Origin: Amycolatopsis granulosa
GTDB lineage: Bacteria; Actinomycetota; Actinomycetes; Mycobacteriales; Pseudonocardiaceae
Assembly: GCF_011758745.1 (NCBI RefSeq)
Contig: NZ_JAANOV010000001.1
Location: 4,774,001-4,838,000, forward strand
DNA: 64,000 bases
Reading direction: 5' to 3'
Numbering within the stretch: position 1 is the stretch's first letter; every line of letters starts with the position of its first letter. Positions 44,929-54,776 of the stretch are shown here, in pieces. The position numbers and the translations under genes were made by a program. The notes under the pieces are model-generated. The model did not search any database and was not told the origin of the DNA. It was given only the letters and a program-made list of their open reading frames with translations.

Positions 44929-45684
44929 TTACACGGTTTTGATCACTCCGCCGTCCGCCAGGTAGTCGGCGCCGGTGAGGTTGCCCGCGCGTGGCGAGGC
45001 GAGGAACGTCACCAGCGCGGCCGTCTCCGCCGGCTCGCTCAGCCGTCCGGTGGTGATGCCCATCGCCGCCGGAACCCCGGCCAGGTACTCCTCCAGCGGC
45101 ACCCCGGCGGCCGCGGCCAGCTCGCCCGCGTACCCGGCCGGGTCGGCCCAGCTCTGCGTCCGCGTCGGGCCCGGGCTGACGGTCAGCGCGCGCAGGCCCC
45201 GCGCGCCGAACTCCTCGGCCAGCGCCTTCGTCAGGTTGGTCAGGGCCGCCTTCGCCGTGCCGTAGTCGACCGGCGGGAACGCGGCCCGGGCGCCGATCGA
45301 CGAGATGTTGATCACGACGCCGCGCCGGCGGAGCAGCCCGGGCAGCAGCGCACGGGTCACCCGCACGGTCGCGAACAGGTTCAGCTCGTAGGTCCGCAGC
45401 CACGCGTCGTCGTCGATGTCCAGGAAGCCCCCGGCCCGCATGCTGGCCGGCACCACCCCGCCCAGGTTGTTCACCAGGATGTCCACGTCACCGGCGCGTT
45501 CGGCGAGCAGTGCCACTCCGTCCGGCGTGGTCAGGTCGGCCTCGATCCCGATCCCTTCGCTCACGCTGCGTGCCGCCGCGAACACGGTCACGCCTTCCGC
45601 GGTGAGCGCCCGCACGGTCGCCAGCCCGATTCCCTTGCTCGCGCCGGTCACGACCGCCGTCTTCCCGTCCAGCCGCAGGTCCAC
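44929..45684 (-). CDS. Short-chain dehydrogenase/reductase
   Basis: 251 residues, classical SDR. The cofactor motif TGASKGIG (14-21), NNLGG, the catalytic Ser in INISSIGA and the YGTAK motif are present, and GADYLADGG closes the fold. It uses NAD(P)H on an unknown carbonyl or alcohol. It starts with GTG at 45684 and lies 67 bases after a TetR gene read in the same direction. The TetR protein probably controls it, because a palindrome-like sequence lies in that gap. Confidence 0.9.
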   Translation of the reverse strand: MDLRLDGKTAVVTGASKGIGLATVRALTAEGVTVFAAARSVSEGIGIEADLTTPDGVALLAERAGDVDILVNNLGGVVPASMRAGGFLDIDDDAWLRTYELNLFATVRVTRALLPGLLRRRGVVINISSIGARAAFPPVDYGTAKAALTNLTKALAEEFGARGLRALTVSPGPTRTQSWADPAGYAGELAAAAGVPLEEYLAGVPAAMGITTGRLSEPAETAALVTFLASPRAGNLTGADYLADGGVIKTV

Positions 45685-45697
45685 GTACTTCCCTTTC

Positions 45698-45714
45698 TTG
45701 AACTGTAGTTACAA
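45698..45714. promoter_or_regulatory. Imperfect palindrome before the SDR gene
   Basis: TTGAACTGTAGTTACAA has partly matching ends (TTG/CAA and near-symmetric inner bases) in the gap between tetR and the SDR gene. It is AT-rich against its surroundings and could be the TetR operator. Confidence 0.35.
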
Positions 45715-45751
45715 AATCACCGCAGCGCGAAGCGCCGCGGAGCCGAACGGC

Positions 45752-46324
45752 TCAGAGCGCGCGCATCGCCGTCTCCGCCAGGCTCGCCAGCCGGTCCGGA
45801 TCGGGATCGGCCTTGGCCAGCACGCGGATACCGTTGAGGGTGGTGAGCAGGAACGCCGCGAGGGCGCGGGCGTCGGCACCGGGGTCGATCTCGCCCGCGC
45901 GCTGGCCCTCCTCGATGGTGCTGCGGAACGCCGCCTCCTGACGCTCGAAGGTGCGGCGGACCAGGTGGTTGACCGACGGGTCGGACTCGCCGAACTCCAC
46001 CGCGGCGTTGGCCACCAGGCAGCCCCGGCGGTCGTCACGGGCCGCCTCGACGACCAGGTCGAGCGCCCTGCGCACCCGCTCCCGCGCCGGTCCTGCGCCG
46101 TCCAGGATCTCGATCAGCCGGACGGTCTCCCGCTCGTAGTACCGTCGCAGCGCGCGCTCGTAGAGAGCGTGCTTGCTGGTGAACGCGTTGTACAGGCTGC
46201 CGCGCCCGATGCCGAGGGCATCGACCAGGCGCTGCGGCGTGGTGCCCGCGAACCCGTGTGCCCAGAACACCTCCATCGCCTTGTCCACGGCCGCGTCGAC
46301 GTCGAAGGATTTCGCTCTCGCCAC
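45752..46324 (-). CDS. TetR family regulator
   Basis: 190 residues. The N-terminal helix-turn-helix [24 protein letters not shown] is of the AcrR/TetR type with the Y-x-x-F end; the C-terminal half is a ligand domain ([22 protein letters not shown]), a pattern of the YxaF/LmrA-like group. It starts with GTG at 46324. Read in the same direction as the SDR gene behind it, it may repress that gene and itself. It is divergent from dnaE. Confidence 0.9.
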   Translation of the reverse strand: MARAKSFDVDAAVDKAMEVFWAHGFAGTTPQRLVDALGIGRGSLYNAFTSKHALYERALRRYYERETVRLIEILDGAGPARERVRRALDLVVEAARDDRRGCLVANAAVEFGESDPSVNHLVRRTFERQEAAFRSTIEEGQRAGEIDPGADARALAAFLLTTLNGIRVLAKADPDPDRLASLAETAMRAL

Positions 46325-46467
46325 GGCTCGACCCTAGCCGATACTGGAACTTGAGGTCAAATAAAGTTCGCTCGGCACGTCGGCGCCGTTTTCGTCGGTG
46401 CCCCGAGCTACGCTGGCTCTCCAGGCCGGCAGCAGGCGGCGTGAGGTCACAGGGGAGGTTTCTGCTG

Positions 46468-49400
46468 GTGTCGAACGATTCCTTCGTCCACCTGCATGTG
46501 CACACCGAGTACTCGATGCTCGACGGTGCGGCGAAGATCGCCCCGCTGTTCGCCGAGGCGAGCCGTCTCGGCATGCCCGCGGTCGGGATGACCGACCACG
46601 GCAACATGTACGGGGCGGACGAGTTCTACCAGCAGTCGCGCAAGGCCGGGCTGAAGCCGATCATCGGCATCGAGGCCTACATCGCGCCCGAGTCGCGGTT
46701 CACCAAGAAGCCGGTGTTCTGGGGGCAGGCGTCGCAGCGCGGTTCCGACGAGTTCGGCGAGGGCGGCGACGTCTCCGGTGGCGGTGCCTACACCCACATG
46801 ACGATGCTGGCGGAGAACGCGACCGGTCTGCGGAACCTGTTCAAGCTCTCCTCACTGGCCTCGATCCAGGGCTACTACCGCAAGCCGAGGATGGACCGGG
46901 AGCTGATCGCCGAGAACGCCTCGGGCATCATCGCCACCACCGGCTGCCCCTCCGGCGAGGTGCAGACGCGGCTGCGCCTGGGCCAGAAGCAGGAGGCCAT
47001 CCAGGCGGCGTCGGACTACCGGGACATCTTCGGGGCGGACAACTTCTTCCTCGAGCTGATGGACCACGGGCTGCCGATCGAGCGGTCGGTGCGCGAGGGG
47101 CTGCTGGAGGTCGGCAGGCTGCTCGACCTCAAGCCGCTGGCCACCAACGACTCGCACTACGTCACCAAGGACCAGTCCGACTCGCATTCGGCGCTGCTGT
47201 GCGTGCAGTCCGGCAAGACGCTCAACGACCCGAACCGGTTCAAGTTCGACGGCGACGGCTACTACCTGAAGTCGGCCGCGGACATGCGCGAGTACTGGGA
47301 CACCGAGGTGCCCGGCGCCGCCGACAACACCCTGCTCATCGCCGAGCGCGTCGAGTCCTACGACGACGTGTACACGCACAAGGACCGGATGCCGGTCTTC
47401 GAGGTGCCCGACGGGCACGACGAGGCTTCGTGGCTGCGGGCCGAGGTCGACCGCGGTCTGGCGTGGCGGTTCCCCGACGGCGCGCCCGATGGCTACCGCG
47501 AGCGGCTCGACATGGAGCTCGAGGTCATCATCGGGAAGGGCTTCCCGGCCTACTTCCTCGTGGTCGCCGACCTCATCAACTACGCACGCAAAGTCGGCAT
47601 CCGCGTCGGTCCCGGCCGTGGTTCGGCGGCGGGTTCGCTGGTCGCCTACGTCCTCGGCATCACGAATCTGGACCCGATCCCGCAGAAGCTGCTGTTCGAG
47701 CGGTTCCTCAACCCCGAGCGCGTGTCGATGCCCGACATCGACATCGACTTCGACGACCGCCGCCGCGGCGAGATGATCCGCTACGCCACCGAGAAGTACG
47801 GCGCGGACAAGGTCGCCCAGGTGATCACGTTCGGCACCATCAAGACCAAGGCGGCGATCAAGGACGCCGCGCGGGTGCACTTCGGCCAGCCGGGGTACGC
47901 GATCGCGGACAAGATCTCCAAGGCGCTGCCGCCGCCGATCATGGCCAAGGACATCCCGCTGTCGGGCATCGTGGATCCGCAGCACGAGCGGTACGGCGAG
48001 GCCGCCGAGGTGCGGACGCTGATCGAGACCGACGACGAGGTCTCCACGATCTTCAACACCGCCCGCGGCCTGGAGGGCCTGATCCGCAACGCCGGCGTGC
48101 ACGCCTGCGCGGTCATCATGTCGAGCGAGCCGCTGATGGATGCCATCCCGTTGTGGCAGCGCGACGACGGGTCGATCATCACCGGGTGGGACTACCCGTC
48201 CTGTGAGGCCATCGGCCTGTTGAAGATGGACTTCCTGGGGCTGCGCAACCTCACCGTCATCGGCGACGCGATCGACAACATCAAGGCCAACCGCGGCATC
48301 GACATCGACCTGGACACCCTCGGCGTCGACGACCCGGAGACCTACAAGCTGCTCTCTCGCGGTGACACGCTCGGCGTGTTCCAGCTGGACGGTGGCCCGA
48401 TGCGGGACCTGTTGCGGCGCATGCAGCCGACCGTGTTCGACGACATCGTCGCGGTCGGCGCGCTGTACCGCCCCGGCCCGATGGGCATGAACGCCCACAA
48501 CGACTACGCCGACCGGAAGAACGGGCGGCAGCAGGTCAAGCCGATCCACCCCGAGCTGGAAGAGCCCCTGAAGGAGATCCTGGCCGACACCTACGGCCTG
48601 ATCGTCTACCAGGAGCAGATCATGCACATCGCGCAGAAGGTCGCCGGCTACTCGATGGGCCGGGCGGATGTGCTGCGCCGCGCGATGGGCAAGAAGAAGA
48701 AGGAGGTCCTCGACAAGGAGTTCGAGGGCTTCGCCGCAGGGATGAAGGCCAGTGACCTTGTTCCCGGCGGTTTCTCCGACGAGGCCATCCAGGCGCTGTG
48801 GGACACGATCCTCCCGTTCGCCGGGTACGCGTTCAACAAATCCCACGCGGCCGCGTACGGCCTCGTGTCCTACTGGACCGCATACCTGAAGGCGAACTAC
48901 CCCGCGGAGTACATGGCCGCGCTGCTGACGTCGGTCGGCGACAACAAGGACAAGTCGGCGGTCTACCTGTCCGAGTGCCGCCGGCTCGGCATCAAGGTGC
49001 TGCCGCCGGACGTCAACGAGTCGGGCCAGCGGTTCGCCGCGGTCGGCGACGACATCCGCTTCGGCCTGGGCGCGGTGCGCAACGTAGGCGCCAACGTCGT
49101 CGAGTCGATCATCAAGACGCGCCAGGAGAAGGGCAAGTACTCCTCCTTCACCGATTTCCTGGACAAGTCCGAGCTGGTGGCCTGCAACAAGCGGGTCATC
49201 GAATCGCTGATCAAGGCGGGCGCGTTCGATTCGCTGGGCAACACGCGGCTGTCGATGATCCAGGTCCATGAGGACGCGGTCGACGCGGTCGTGCCGCTCA
49301 AGCGCCAGGAGGCGATGGGCCAGTTCGACCTGTTCGGGGCGTTCGGCGCGGACGGTGACGCGGCGGAGGCCGCGCCCTCGTCGTCGCCGTTGGCGCACCT

Positions 49401-50058
49401 GAGGTTCGGTGACGAGGAGTGGCCGCGCAAGCAGTTGCTGGCCTACGAGCGGGAGATGCTGGGCCTGTACGTGTCGGCCCACCCGCTGGACGGTGCCGAG
49501 CGGATCCTGCGCAAGCACGCCCCGCGGCCGATCGCCGCGATCCTGGACAACCCGCCGAAGGAGGGCGAGCTGATCATCTCCGGGCTGATCACCTCGCTGG
49601 AGCGGCGGGTCAACAAGAAGGGCGAGCCCTGGGCCATCTGCACGGTGGAGGACATGGACGCCTCGCTGGAGGTGCTGTTCTTCCCCAAGTCCTACGCCAT
49701 GTTCTCGGCCGATCTGGTCGAGGACAACGCGGTCCTGGTCAAGGGCCGGGTGAACTGGCGGGAGGACAAGATGTCCGTCTTCGGCGGTGGTCTCGTCCCG
49801 CTGGACCTGTCGGAGATCGGCAACGGCGACGACGAGCCGCCGCTGGTGCTGCGGTGCACGGCGGAGCGCCTGGACAAGAGCGTGGTCGGCGAACTGAAGT
49901 CGACCCTGCTCGCCCACCGCGGCGACACCCCCGTGCGCCTGAAGCTGGTGGGCAGGCAGCGCGAGACGACCTTCGCCCTCTACGACTACCCGGTCAAGGT
50001 CAGCTCGATGCTGATGGGCGAGCTCAAGGGCATCCCCGGTATCACCGCGGGCACCTAG
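46468..50058 (+). CDS. dnaE: DNA polymerase III alpha subunit
   Basis: 1196 residues, the replicative polymerase DnaE1. An N-terminal PHP domain ([13 protein letters not shown], 8-20, and TDHGNMYG), the polymerase catalytic segment [10 protein letters not shown] (Asp423 and Asp425), [13 protein letters not shown], the YQEQIM and [14 protein letters not shown] fingers, a helix-hairpin-helix region, and a C-terminal OB fold near residue 1000 ([23 protein letters not shown]). The PHP metal-binding residues look intact, so it may proofread. The GTG at 46468 follows AGGGGAGG; a TACGCT box at 46409 may be the -10. Confidence 0.98.
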   Translation: MSNDSFVHLHVHTEYSMLDGAAKIAPLFAEASRLGMPAVGMTDHGNMYGADEFYQQSRKAGLKPIIGIEAYIAPESRFTKKPVFWGQASQRGSDEFGEGGDVSGGGAYTHMTMLAENATGLRNLFKLSSLASIQGYYRKPRMDRELIAENASGIIATTGCPSGEVQTRLRLGQKQEAIQAASDYRDIFGADNFFLELMDHGLPIERSVREGLLEVGRLLDLKPLATNDSHYVTKDQSDSHSALLCVQSGKTLNDPNRFKFDGDGYYLKSAADMREYWDTEVPGAADNTLLIAERVESYDDVYTHKDRMPVFEVPDGHDEASWLRAEVDRGLAWRFPDGAPDGYRERLDMELEVIIGKGFPAYFLVVADLINYARKVGIRVGPGRGSAAGSLVAYVLGITNLDPIPQKLLFERFLNPERVSMPDIDIDFDDRRRGEMIRYATEKYGADKVAQVITFGTIKTKAAIKDAARVHFGQPGYAIADKISKALPPPIMAKDIPLSGIVDPQHERYGEAAEVRTLIETDDEVSTIFNTARGLEGLIRNAGVHACAVIMSSEPLMDAIPLWQRDDGSIITGWDYPSCEAIGLLKMDFLGLRNLTVIGDAIDNIKANRGIDIDLDTLGVDDPETYKLLSRGDTLGVFQLDGGPMRDLLRRMQPTVFDDIVAVGALYRPGPMGMNAHNDYADRKNGRQQVKPIHPELEEPLKEILADTYGLIVYQEQIMHIAQKVAGYSMGRADVLRRAMGKKKKEVLDKEFEGFAAGMKASDLVPGGFSDEAIQALWDTILPFAGYAFNKSHAAAYGLVSYWTAYLKANYPAEYMAALLTSVGDNKDKSAVYLSECRRLGIKVLPPDVNESGQRFAAVGDDIRFGLGAVRNVGANVVESIIKTRQEKGKYSSFTDFLDKSELVACNKRVIESLIKAGAFDSLGNTRLSMIQVHEDAVDAVVPLKRQEAMGQFDLFGAFGADGDAAEAAPSSSPLAHLRFGDEEWPRKQLLAYEREMLGLYVSAHPLDGAERILRKHAPRPIAAILDNPPKEGELIISGLITSLERRVNKKGEPWAICTVEDMDASLEVLFFPKSYAMFSADLVEDNAVLVKGRVNWREDKMSVFGGGLVPLDLSEIGNGDDEPPLVLRCTAERLDKSVVGELKSTLLAHRGDTPVRLKLVGRQRETTFALYDYPVKVSSMLMGELKGIPGITAGT

Positions 50059-50152
50059 GGCACCAGCACAACGGCCACGCCGGCACCGGGGCCAACCGCC
50101 AGGGCCGTCCCTCCCGCCGCGGGCGGCGCGAGCACCGTGGCGGGCGCGATCT

Positions 50153-51646
50153 GTGAGCAGAAGCGACCATGGAGGAGTGACGCTCACCCGGCAACAGGAT
50201 CCGCGCCGCTGGAAGGCCCTGGCCGTGACCCTCACGGCGGGGTTCATGGGCCTGCTCGACGTGAGCATCGTCAACGTGGCCCTGCCCTCGATCCAGAAGG
50301 GCATCGGCGGGAACGCGGGCACCGCGCAGTGGGTGGTGTCCGGATACGCGCTGGCGTTCGGTCTGGTCCTGGTGTCGGGCGGCCGGCTGGGGGACGCGCT
50401 GGGCCGGCGCCGCATGTTCCTCATCGCCCTGGCGGCGTTCGTGGCGATGAGCGCGTTCGCCGGTGCCGCGCCCACCGGTGAGGTGCTGGTGATCGCGCGG
50501 CTGCTCCAGGGTTGCGCGGCCGGGATGCTCACGCCGCAGAACAGCGGCTTGATCCAGGACCTGTTCCAGGGCCCGGAACGGGGCAAGGCGTTCGGCGCGT
50601 TCGGCTCGGTGGTCGGCATCTCGACCGCGGTCGGGCCGGTCCTGGGCGGGCTCATCATCGCGGTGTTCGGCGAGGAGCACGGCTGGCGCTGGGTGTTCTA
50701 CGTCAACGTGCCGATCGGCGTGCTGGCGTTCGTCCTGGCGTTGCGGCTGGTGCCCCGCGCGGAGGGCCGCCCCGCCCGGCTGCGGCACGAGATCGACTTC
50801 CTCGGGGTGCTGCTGCTCGGCGCGGCCGTCCTGTGCGTCCTGCTGCCGCTCGTGGAGTCCGAGCAGCAGGGTCTGCGCCGCCTGTGGTGGTTGTTCGGGG
50901 TGGCGGTCGTGGTCGGGTTCGCGTTCGTGTGGTGGGAACGGCGCGTGGTGCGGCGCGGCCGCCCGCCGCTGATGGACGTGCGGCTGTTCACCGAAACCCC
51001 GGGTTACGCGCCGGGCGCGGCGATCGGCGCGGTGTACTTCTGCGGGTTCGCCGGGATCTGGCTGGTGTTCGCCCTGTTCTTCCAGCAAGGTCTGGGGTAC
51101 TCGCCGCTGGAGTCCGGTCTCGCCGTCACCCCGTTCGCCGTCGGCGCCGCCGTGTCGGCCGCGGTGGCGGGCCGGTTCGTCGCCCGGTGGGGCCGCCGCC
51201 TCACCGTCAGCGGCCTGTCCCTCGTCGCGTGCGGGCTGGGGGTGGTCGCGCTGCTGGCGTGGCTCGCCCCCGGGCAAAACCTCGGGCTGGTCGTCGCGCT
51301 GCCCCTGCTCGCCGCCGGGATCGGGGGCGGGATGGTCATCTCGCCCAACACCACGCTCACCCTGGAGTGCGTGCCGACGAGCATGGCCGGGGTGGCCGGG
51401 GGAGCACTCCAGACCGGGCAGCGGATCGGCACGGCGATCGGCACGGCGGTGCTCGCCTCGGTCTTCCGCGCGGTCGTGCCGGCCACGCACGGCGATTTCC
51501 CGGGCGCGCTCGCGGTGTCGATGCTGTGCGCCGTCGGGTTCGTCGTCGTGGCGCTGGGTCTCGGAATCGCGGAACTGCGGGCCCGGCGGGTACGCGGCTC
51601 TGACGATCAATCACCGAGAGCTACTCCTGCTGCTCCATATGAGTGA
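50153..51646 (+). CDS. MFS drug exporter, DHA2 (EmrB/QacA) type
   Basis: 497 residues with about 14 membrane segments. The first segment carries LLDVSIVNVALP, the DHA2 signature, then SGGRLGDALGRRR (motif A), and GPVLGGLI (motif C region). It exports drugs or other hydrophobic compounds with proton influx. The start is uncertain: GTG at 50153 or GTG at 50177, with GGAGGA very close before the latter. The tail is hydrophilic (RGSDDQSPRATP). It stands alone between dnaE and ltrA. Confidence 0.88.
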   Translation: MSRSDHGGVTLTRQQDPRRWKALAVTLTAGFMGLLDVSIVNVALPSIQKGIGGNAGTAQWVVSGYALAFGLVLVSGGRLGDALGRRRMFLIALAAFVAMSAFAGAAPTGEVLVIARLLQGCAAGMLTPQNSGLIQDLFQGPERGKAFGAFGSVVGISTAVGPVLGGLIIAVFGEEHGWRWVFYVNVPIGVLAFVLALRLVPRAEGRPARLRHEIDFLGVLLLGAAVLCVLLPLVESEQQGLRRLWWLFGVAVVVGFAFVWWERRVVRRGRPPLMDVRLFTETPGYAPGAAIGAVYFCGFAGIWLVFALFFQQGLGYSPLESGLAVTPFAVGAAVSAAVAGRFVARWGRRLTVSGLSLVACGLGVVALLAWLAPGQNLGLVVALPLLAAGIGGGMVISPNTTLTLECVPTSMAGVAGGALQTGQRIGTAIGTAVLASVFRAVVPATHGDFPGALAVSMLCAVGFVVVALGLGIAELRARRVRGSDDQSPRATPAAPYE

Positions 51647-51946
51647 GACTGTCCCGAAGGTGCTAGCTCGACGGAGAGCAACCGGGTAAACCTTGTACAG
51701 CCTTCAGGCTTCGGGCGGCAGCTACGCACAGTGGCGATGCGGGGCCGGTTCCGGGGATGGAACCGCGCTCCGGGCTCTCCAGAGTGGACACTCAGGGTCA
51801 CGCCCGGCCGCGCCGTCGGCGTCCGCGGGGGATCGTGCGGCGGCAGGAAGGCACCCGTGTGGGTGGGCCCGGATGAGGGGGAGCCGGGCCCACCCCTTTT
51901 TCTGTGCTGCAATGGGCGCACATCCGGCCGTCGGGGAGGGAAGGCA
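51647..51946 (+). other. Hairpin-rich leader before ltrA
   Basis: 300 bases without a gene. AGCCT-TC-AGGCT (51699-51710) and CGGTTCC...GGAACCG (51746-51765) can form hairpins, and a strong intrinsic terminator (separate entry) follows. The LtrA ribosome site GGGAGGGAAGG comes 46 bases after it. This could be a long 3' tail of the MFS gene or an attenuated leader of ltrA. No known riboswitch signature was recognised. Confidence 0.45.
51861..51901 (+). terminator. Rho-independent terminator with U-tract
   Basis: GGGTGGGCCCGG (51861-51872) pairs perfectly with CCGGGCCCACCC (51884-51895), an 11-base loop, followed by CTTTTT (51896-51901). It is a textbook intrinsic terminator, rare in such GC-rich DNA. 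Confidence 0.9.
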
Positions 51947-53125
51947 ATGTCCGTGGCACCGGCGAACCGGCGGTACCGGGTCTGGTACCGGCCGATGGCT
52001 GCGCGCGACCGCGACGAGGAACACCGCGTCGCGACCCCGCTGGAGTTGTTGTTCGACCTGTGCTTCGTCGTCGCGGTCGGTCAGGCCGCGGGCGAGCTGC
52101 ACCACGCGCTGTCGGACAACCACGTCGGCCACGGGGTGCTCAGCTTCCTGCTGGTGTTCTTCGCGATCTGGTGGGGCTGGGTCAACTTCACCTGGTTCGC
52201 GTCCGCGTTCGACACCGACGACGGCCCCTACCGGCTGCTCACGTTCGTCCAGATCGGCGGCGCCCTGGTGGTCGCCGCCGGGGTGAGCCGGGCGTTCGCC
52301 GACGACTTCACCGTCATCGTGATCGGCTACGTGCTGATGCGCCTGGCGATGGTCGCCCAGTGGTTGCGCGCCGCCGCGAGCGAACCGGAGTGCCGGCCCA
52401 CGGCGTTGCGGTTCGCCGCCGGCATCACGGTCGTCCAGGCGGGCTGGGTGGCACGCATCGCCGTGCCGGAGTCGTGGCTGCTGCCCAGCTTCCTGGTGCT
52501 CGCCGCGGCCGAGATGCTGGTGCCGGTGTGGGCCGAGCGGCCGGCACCCACCCGCTGGCACCGGCACCACATCGCCGAACGGTACGGCCTGTTCACGCTG
52601 ATCGTGCTCGGCGAGACGGTGTTCGGCGCCACCAACGCCGTCCGGGAGGCCATCGACACCGGACACGACCTGCTCGACCTGGTGCTGCTCGCGCTCGCCG
52701 GGCTGGTGCTGGTGTTCGCGATGTGGTGGCTGTACTTCGACCAGCCCGGCCACCAGCGGCTGGCCCAGTTCCGGCAGGGCTTCGCCTGGGGCTACGGCCA
52801 CTACCTGATCTTCACCTCGGCCGCCGCCGTCGGCGTGGGCATCGAGGTGGCGCTGGACCGCATGACCGGCGCCGCGCACACGCCGGGCCTGGTCGCCGCA
52901 CTGGCCACGACGCTGCCGGTGGCCGTGTTCCTGGTCAGCGTGTGGCTGCTGCACGTGGGGCCGCGCAACGAGTGCCGCCCCATCGCGATCGCCTTCCCGC
53001 TCGCCGCGGTGCTCGTGCTGGCGGCGTCGCTCACCCCGGTGCCGGTGTACCTGACCGCCCTGATCGCCGCGGCGCTGGTGGCCACCACCGTGATCGCCGC
53101 CCACGGCGAACCGGTCAGCGACTGA
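51947..53125 (+). CDS. Low temperature requirement protein A family
   Basis: 392 residues with about 12 hydrophobic segments. LtrA family features: the start ATPLELLFDLCFVVAVGQ, WWGWVNFTWFASAFDTDD, the middle ERYGLFTLIVLGETVFG, and MWWLYFD. The family is named from a Listeria gene needed for growth in the cold; its biochemical role is unknown. The ATG at 51947 has a strong GGGAGGG site. It lies just after a terminator that could act as an attenuator. Its last 11 bases overlap a sirtuin pseudogene on the other strand. Confidence 0.88.
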   Translation: MSVAPANRRYRVWYRPMAARDRDEEHRVATPLELLFDLCFVVAVGQAAGELHHALSDNHVGHGVLSFLLVFFAIWWGWVNFTWFASAFDTDDGPYRLLTFVQIGGALVVAAGVSRAFADDFTVIVIGYVLMRLAMVAQWLRAAASEPECRPTALRFAAGITVVQAGWVARIAVPESWLLPSFLVLAAAEMLVPVWAERPAPTRWHRHHIAERYGLFTLIVLGETVFGATNAVREAIDTGHDLLDLVLLALAGLVLVFAMWWLYFDQPGHQRLAQFRQGFAWGYGHYLIFTSAAAVGVGIEVALDRMTGAAHTPGLVAALATTLPVAVFLVSVWLLHVGPRNECRPIAIAFPLAAVLVLAASLTPVPVYLTALIAAALVATTVIAAHGEPVSD

Positions 53126-53400
53126 CCGGCGCGGGCAGCACCTCGCCCAGCGGTTCCCGCAGCACGACGGCCGCCACGTCGTCGTAGGGCGTTCCGGACG
53201 CGTTGACGATGATCACCGGTGCTCCGCGGTCCGGACAGTTCCCGGCCACCTGGTGGAGCCCGTCGATGTTCTGCGTGAGGACGGCCCCGCGGAAGTCCCG
53301 GATATGCCCGAGTCGGTGGAGACACCGGCGCCGGTGAGCGCGACGATCCGGGCGGCGCCCTCCACGAGCCGCCGCGTGATCGAGTTCCGGGACGGCCATG
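53115..53400 (-). pseudogene. Sirtuin (CobB/Sir2) pseudogene
   Basis: The minus strand carries broken pieces of a Sir2 NAD-dependent deacylase. RLVEGAARIVALTGAGVSTD (NAD-binding GAGVS, about 53370-53310) is in one frame, then RDFRG (about 53300) and LTQNIDGLHQVAG (about 53278-53240) in another. Last come GAPVIIVNASGTPYDDVA and VLREPLGEVLPAPV. The block between DFRG and LTQN, and that between NIDGLH and GAPV with the catalytic and zinc-binding residues, are deleted. At least one frameshift is needed. The remnant is about 40 percent of a normal 240-residue sirtuin and cannot be active. Confidence 0.75.
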
Positions 53401-53440
53401 GCCCCCATGGTGCCGTCCCGGAACCGCGATCACCACACGG

Positions 53441-54661
53441 TCACTTGAGCGCGCTGCCCTGCTGCCACTTGTCCCAGGACAGCGCCCAGTCGCCGTAGAG
53501 GTCCCACACCGGCAGCGCCTGCCCGCCCGAGTTGGTCACCTCCACGACGTCGCCCAGGCCCATGTTGTGGAAGAACCACTGGGCGTTCTCGGCGTTGAGG
53601 TTGATGCAGCCGTGCGAGACGTTGGAACTGCCCTGCGCCCCCACGCTGTTCGGGTTCTCGTGCACGAACTCGCCGTCGTTGGAGATGCGCTCGGACCACT
53701 TCTCGTCCGAGCTGTACCAGTTCGGATCGCCCTTGCAGACGCCGTAGGTGCACGAGTCCATGTGGTAGGTCTCGGCCTTGAACGAGATGACGTGCGGGCC
53801 CAGGTGGGTCGGGGTGGCGTCCTTGCCCATCGAAATGGGCATCGTCTTCACCACCTGTCCGTTGTGCAGGATCTGCATCTGCTCGGTGTTGCCGTCGGCC
53901 TTGGCGATCCAGGAGTCGTGCACGTGGTAGGTCTCGGTGCGGTCCTCCGCGCCGTAGACACCGTTGCCGAAATCGACGCCGTAGATCTTCGCCGACACGG
54001 TCAGCGTGGTGCCTGGCTGCCAGTACTCCTTCGGCCGGTAATGCACGTTCTTGTCGTCGATCCAGTACCAGGAGCCCTGCTGCGGCGGGTTCGACACCAC
54101 CGAAAGCTGCTTTTCCACGTCGGCCTTGTTCTTCACCCCGTAGCTGAACTGGAAGACGATCGGCTGACCGACGCCCACCCCCGTCTGGGCGACCGCGCCC
54201 GGCGCGGGGATCAGGTTCGGATTGGCCTGCTTGGCCGGTGCCACCGTGGTGATCTGGCCCTGCTGGTCGACCGTCTTGCCGGCGCTGTCCGCGCCGCGCG
54301 CATCGACGGTGTAGGTGCTGGCGTAGCCCAGCGGTTCCGACGAGGTCCAGGTGGTCTTGTCGGCCGAGAGCTGGCCCTTGACCGTGGTGTGCTTGGCGGT
54401 GTTCTGGACCGTCACGTCGGTGAGCGTGCCGTTGGCCGCCTTCACCACGATCGGCGTGGCGGGGCTGATGTTCGTGCCGTTCGCGGGTTCGATGGACACG
54501 GTCACCGCGGCCTGTCCGGAGTTCGCCGGCGCGGCTGTACCGCCGTTGCTCGTATTGCCCTGATCACCGGAAGTGCAGGCCGACAGAAAGAGCGCCACGG
54601 CGAGCAGTCCGGCCGTGATCGGCGCCCTGCGGGTGGAAAGTAAAGTCTTCTTGACTGTCAT
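53441..54661 (-). CDS. L,D-transpeptidase lipoprotein
   Basis: 406 residues. A signal peptide with lipobox LFLSAC puts the lipidated Cys at residue 29. Two Ig-like domains (about 60-250) are followed by a YkuD catalytic domain with GPHVISF and the active-site motif SHGCIN (Cys352), with a preceding HENPNS segment. It makes 3-3 cross-links in peptidoglycan outside the membrane, like LdtMt2 of mycobacteria. These enzymes resist most beta-lactams other than carbapenems. The ATG at 54661 starts a basic N-region. It is a single gene. Confidence 0.93.
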   Translation of the reverse strand: MTVKKTLLSTRRAPITAGLLAVALFLSACTSGDQGNTSNGGTAAPANSGQAAVTVSIEPANGTNISPATPIVVKAANGTLTDVTVQNTAKHTTVKGQLSADKTTWTSSEPLGYASTYTVDARGADSAGKTVDQQGQITTVAPAKQANPNLIPAPGAVAQTGVGVGQPIVFQFSYGVKNKADVEKQLSVVSNPPQQGSWYWIDDKNVHYRPKEYWQPGTTLTVSAKIYGVDFGNGVYGAEDRTETYHVHDSWIAKADGNTEQMQILHNGQVVKTMPISMGKDATPTHLGPHVISFKAETYHMDSCTYGVCKGDPNWYSSDEKWSERISNDGEFVHENPNSVGAQGSSNVSHGCINLNAENAQWFFHNMGLGDVVEVTNSGGQALPVWDLYGDWALSWDKWQQGSALK

Positions 54662-54776
54662 GTGGTCTCTTTGCGCAAATCGTGGGCGGAACAAGCAAAC
54701 TACCGTGCCCGCATAGACGCCTCCTCACCCGGTTTGTTGTGCGGAAGTGGCCCGCGTCACGGCGTTGCCCGCGGGG

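Noticed and set aside
46852-50658. A very long open frame (about 1,270 codons) on the strand opposite dnaE
   Set aside because: It mirrors dnaE across almost its whole length. Such shadows arise in high-GC DNA, and the translation has no recognisable domain.
51607-51921. A 104-codon minus-strand frame in the ltrA leader
   Set aside because: It runs through the terminator hairpin and has no coding bias or similarity.
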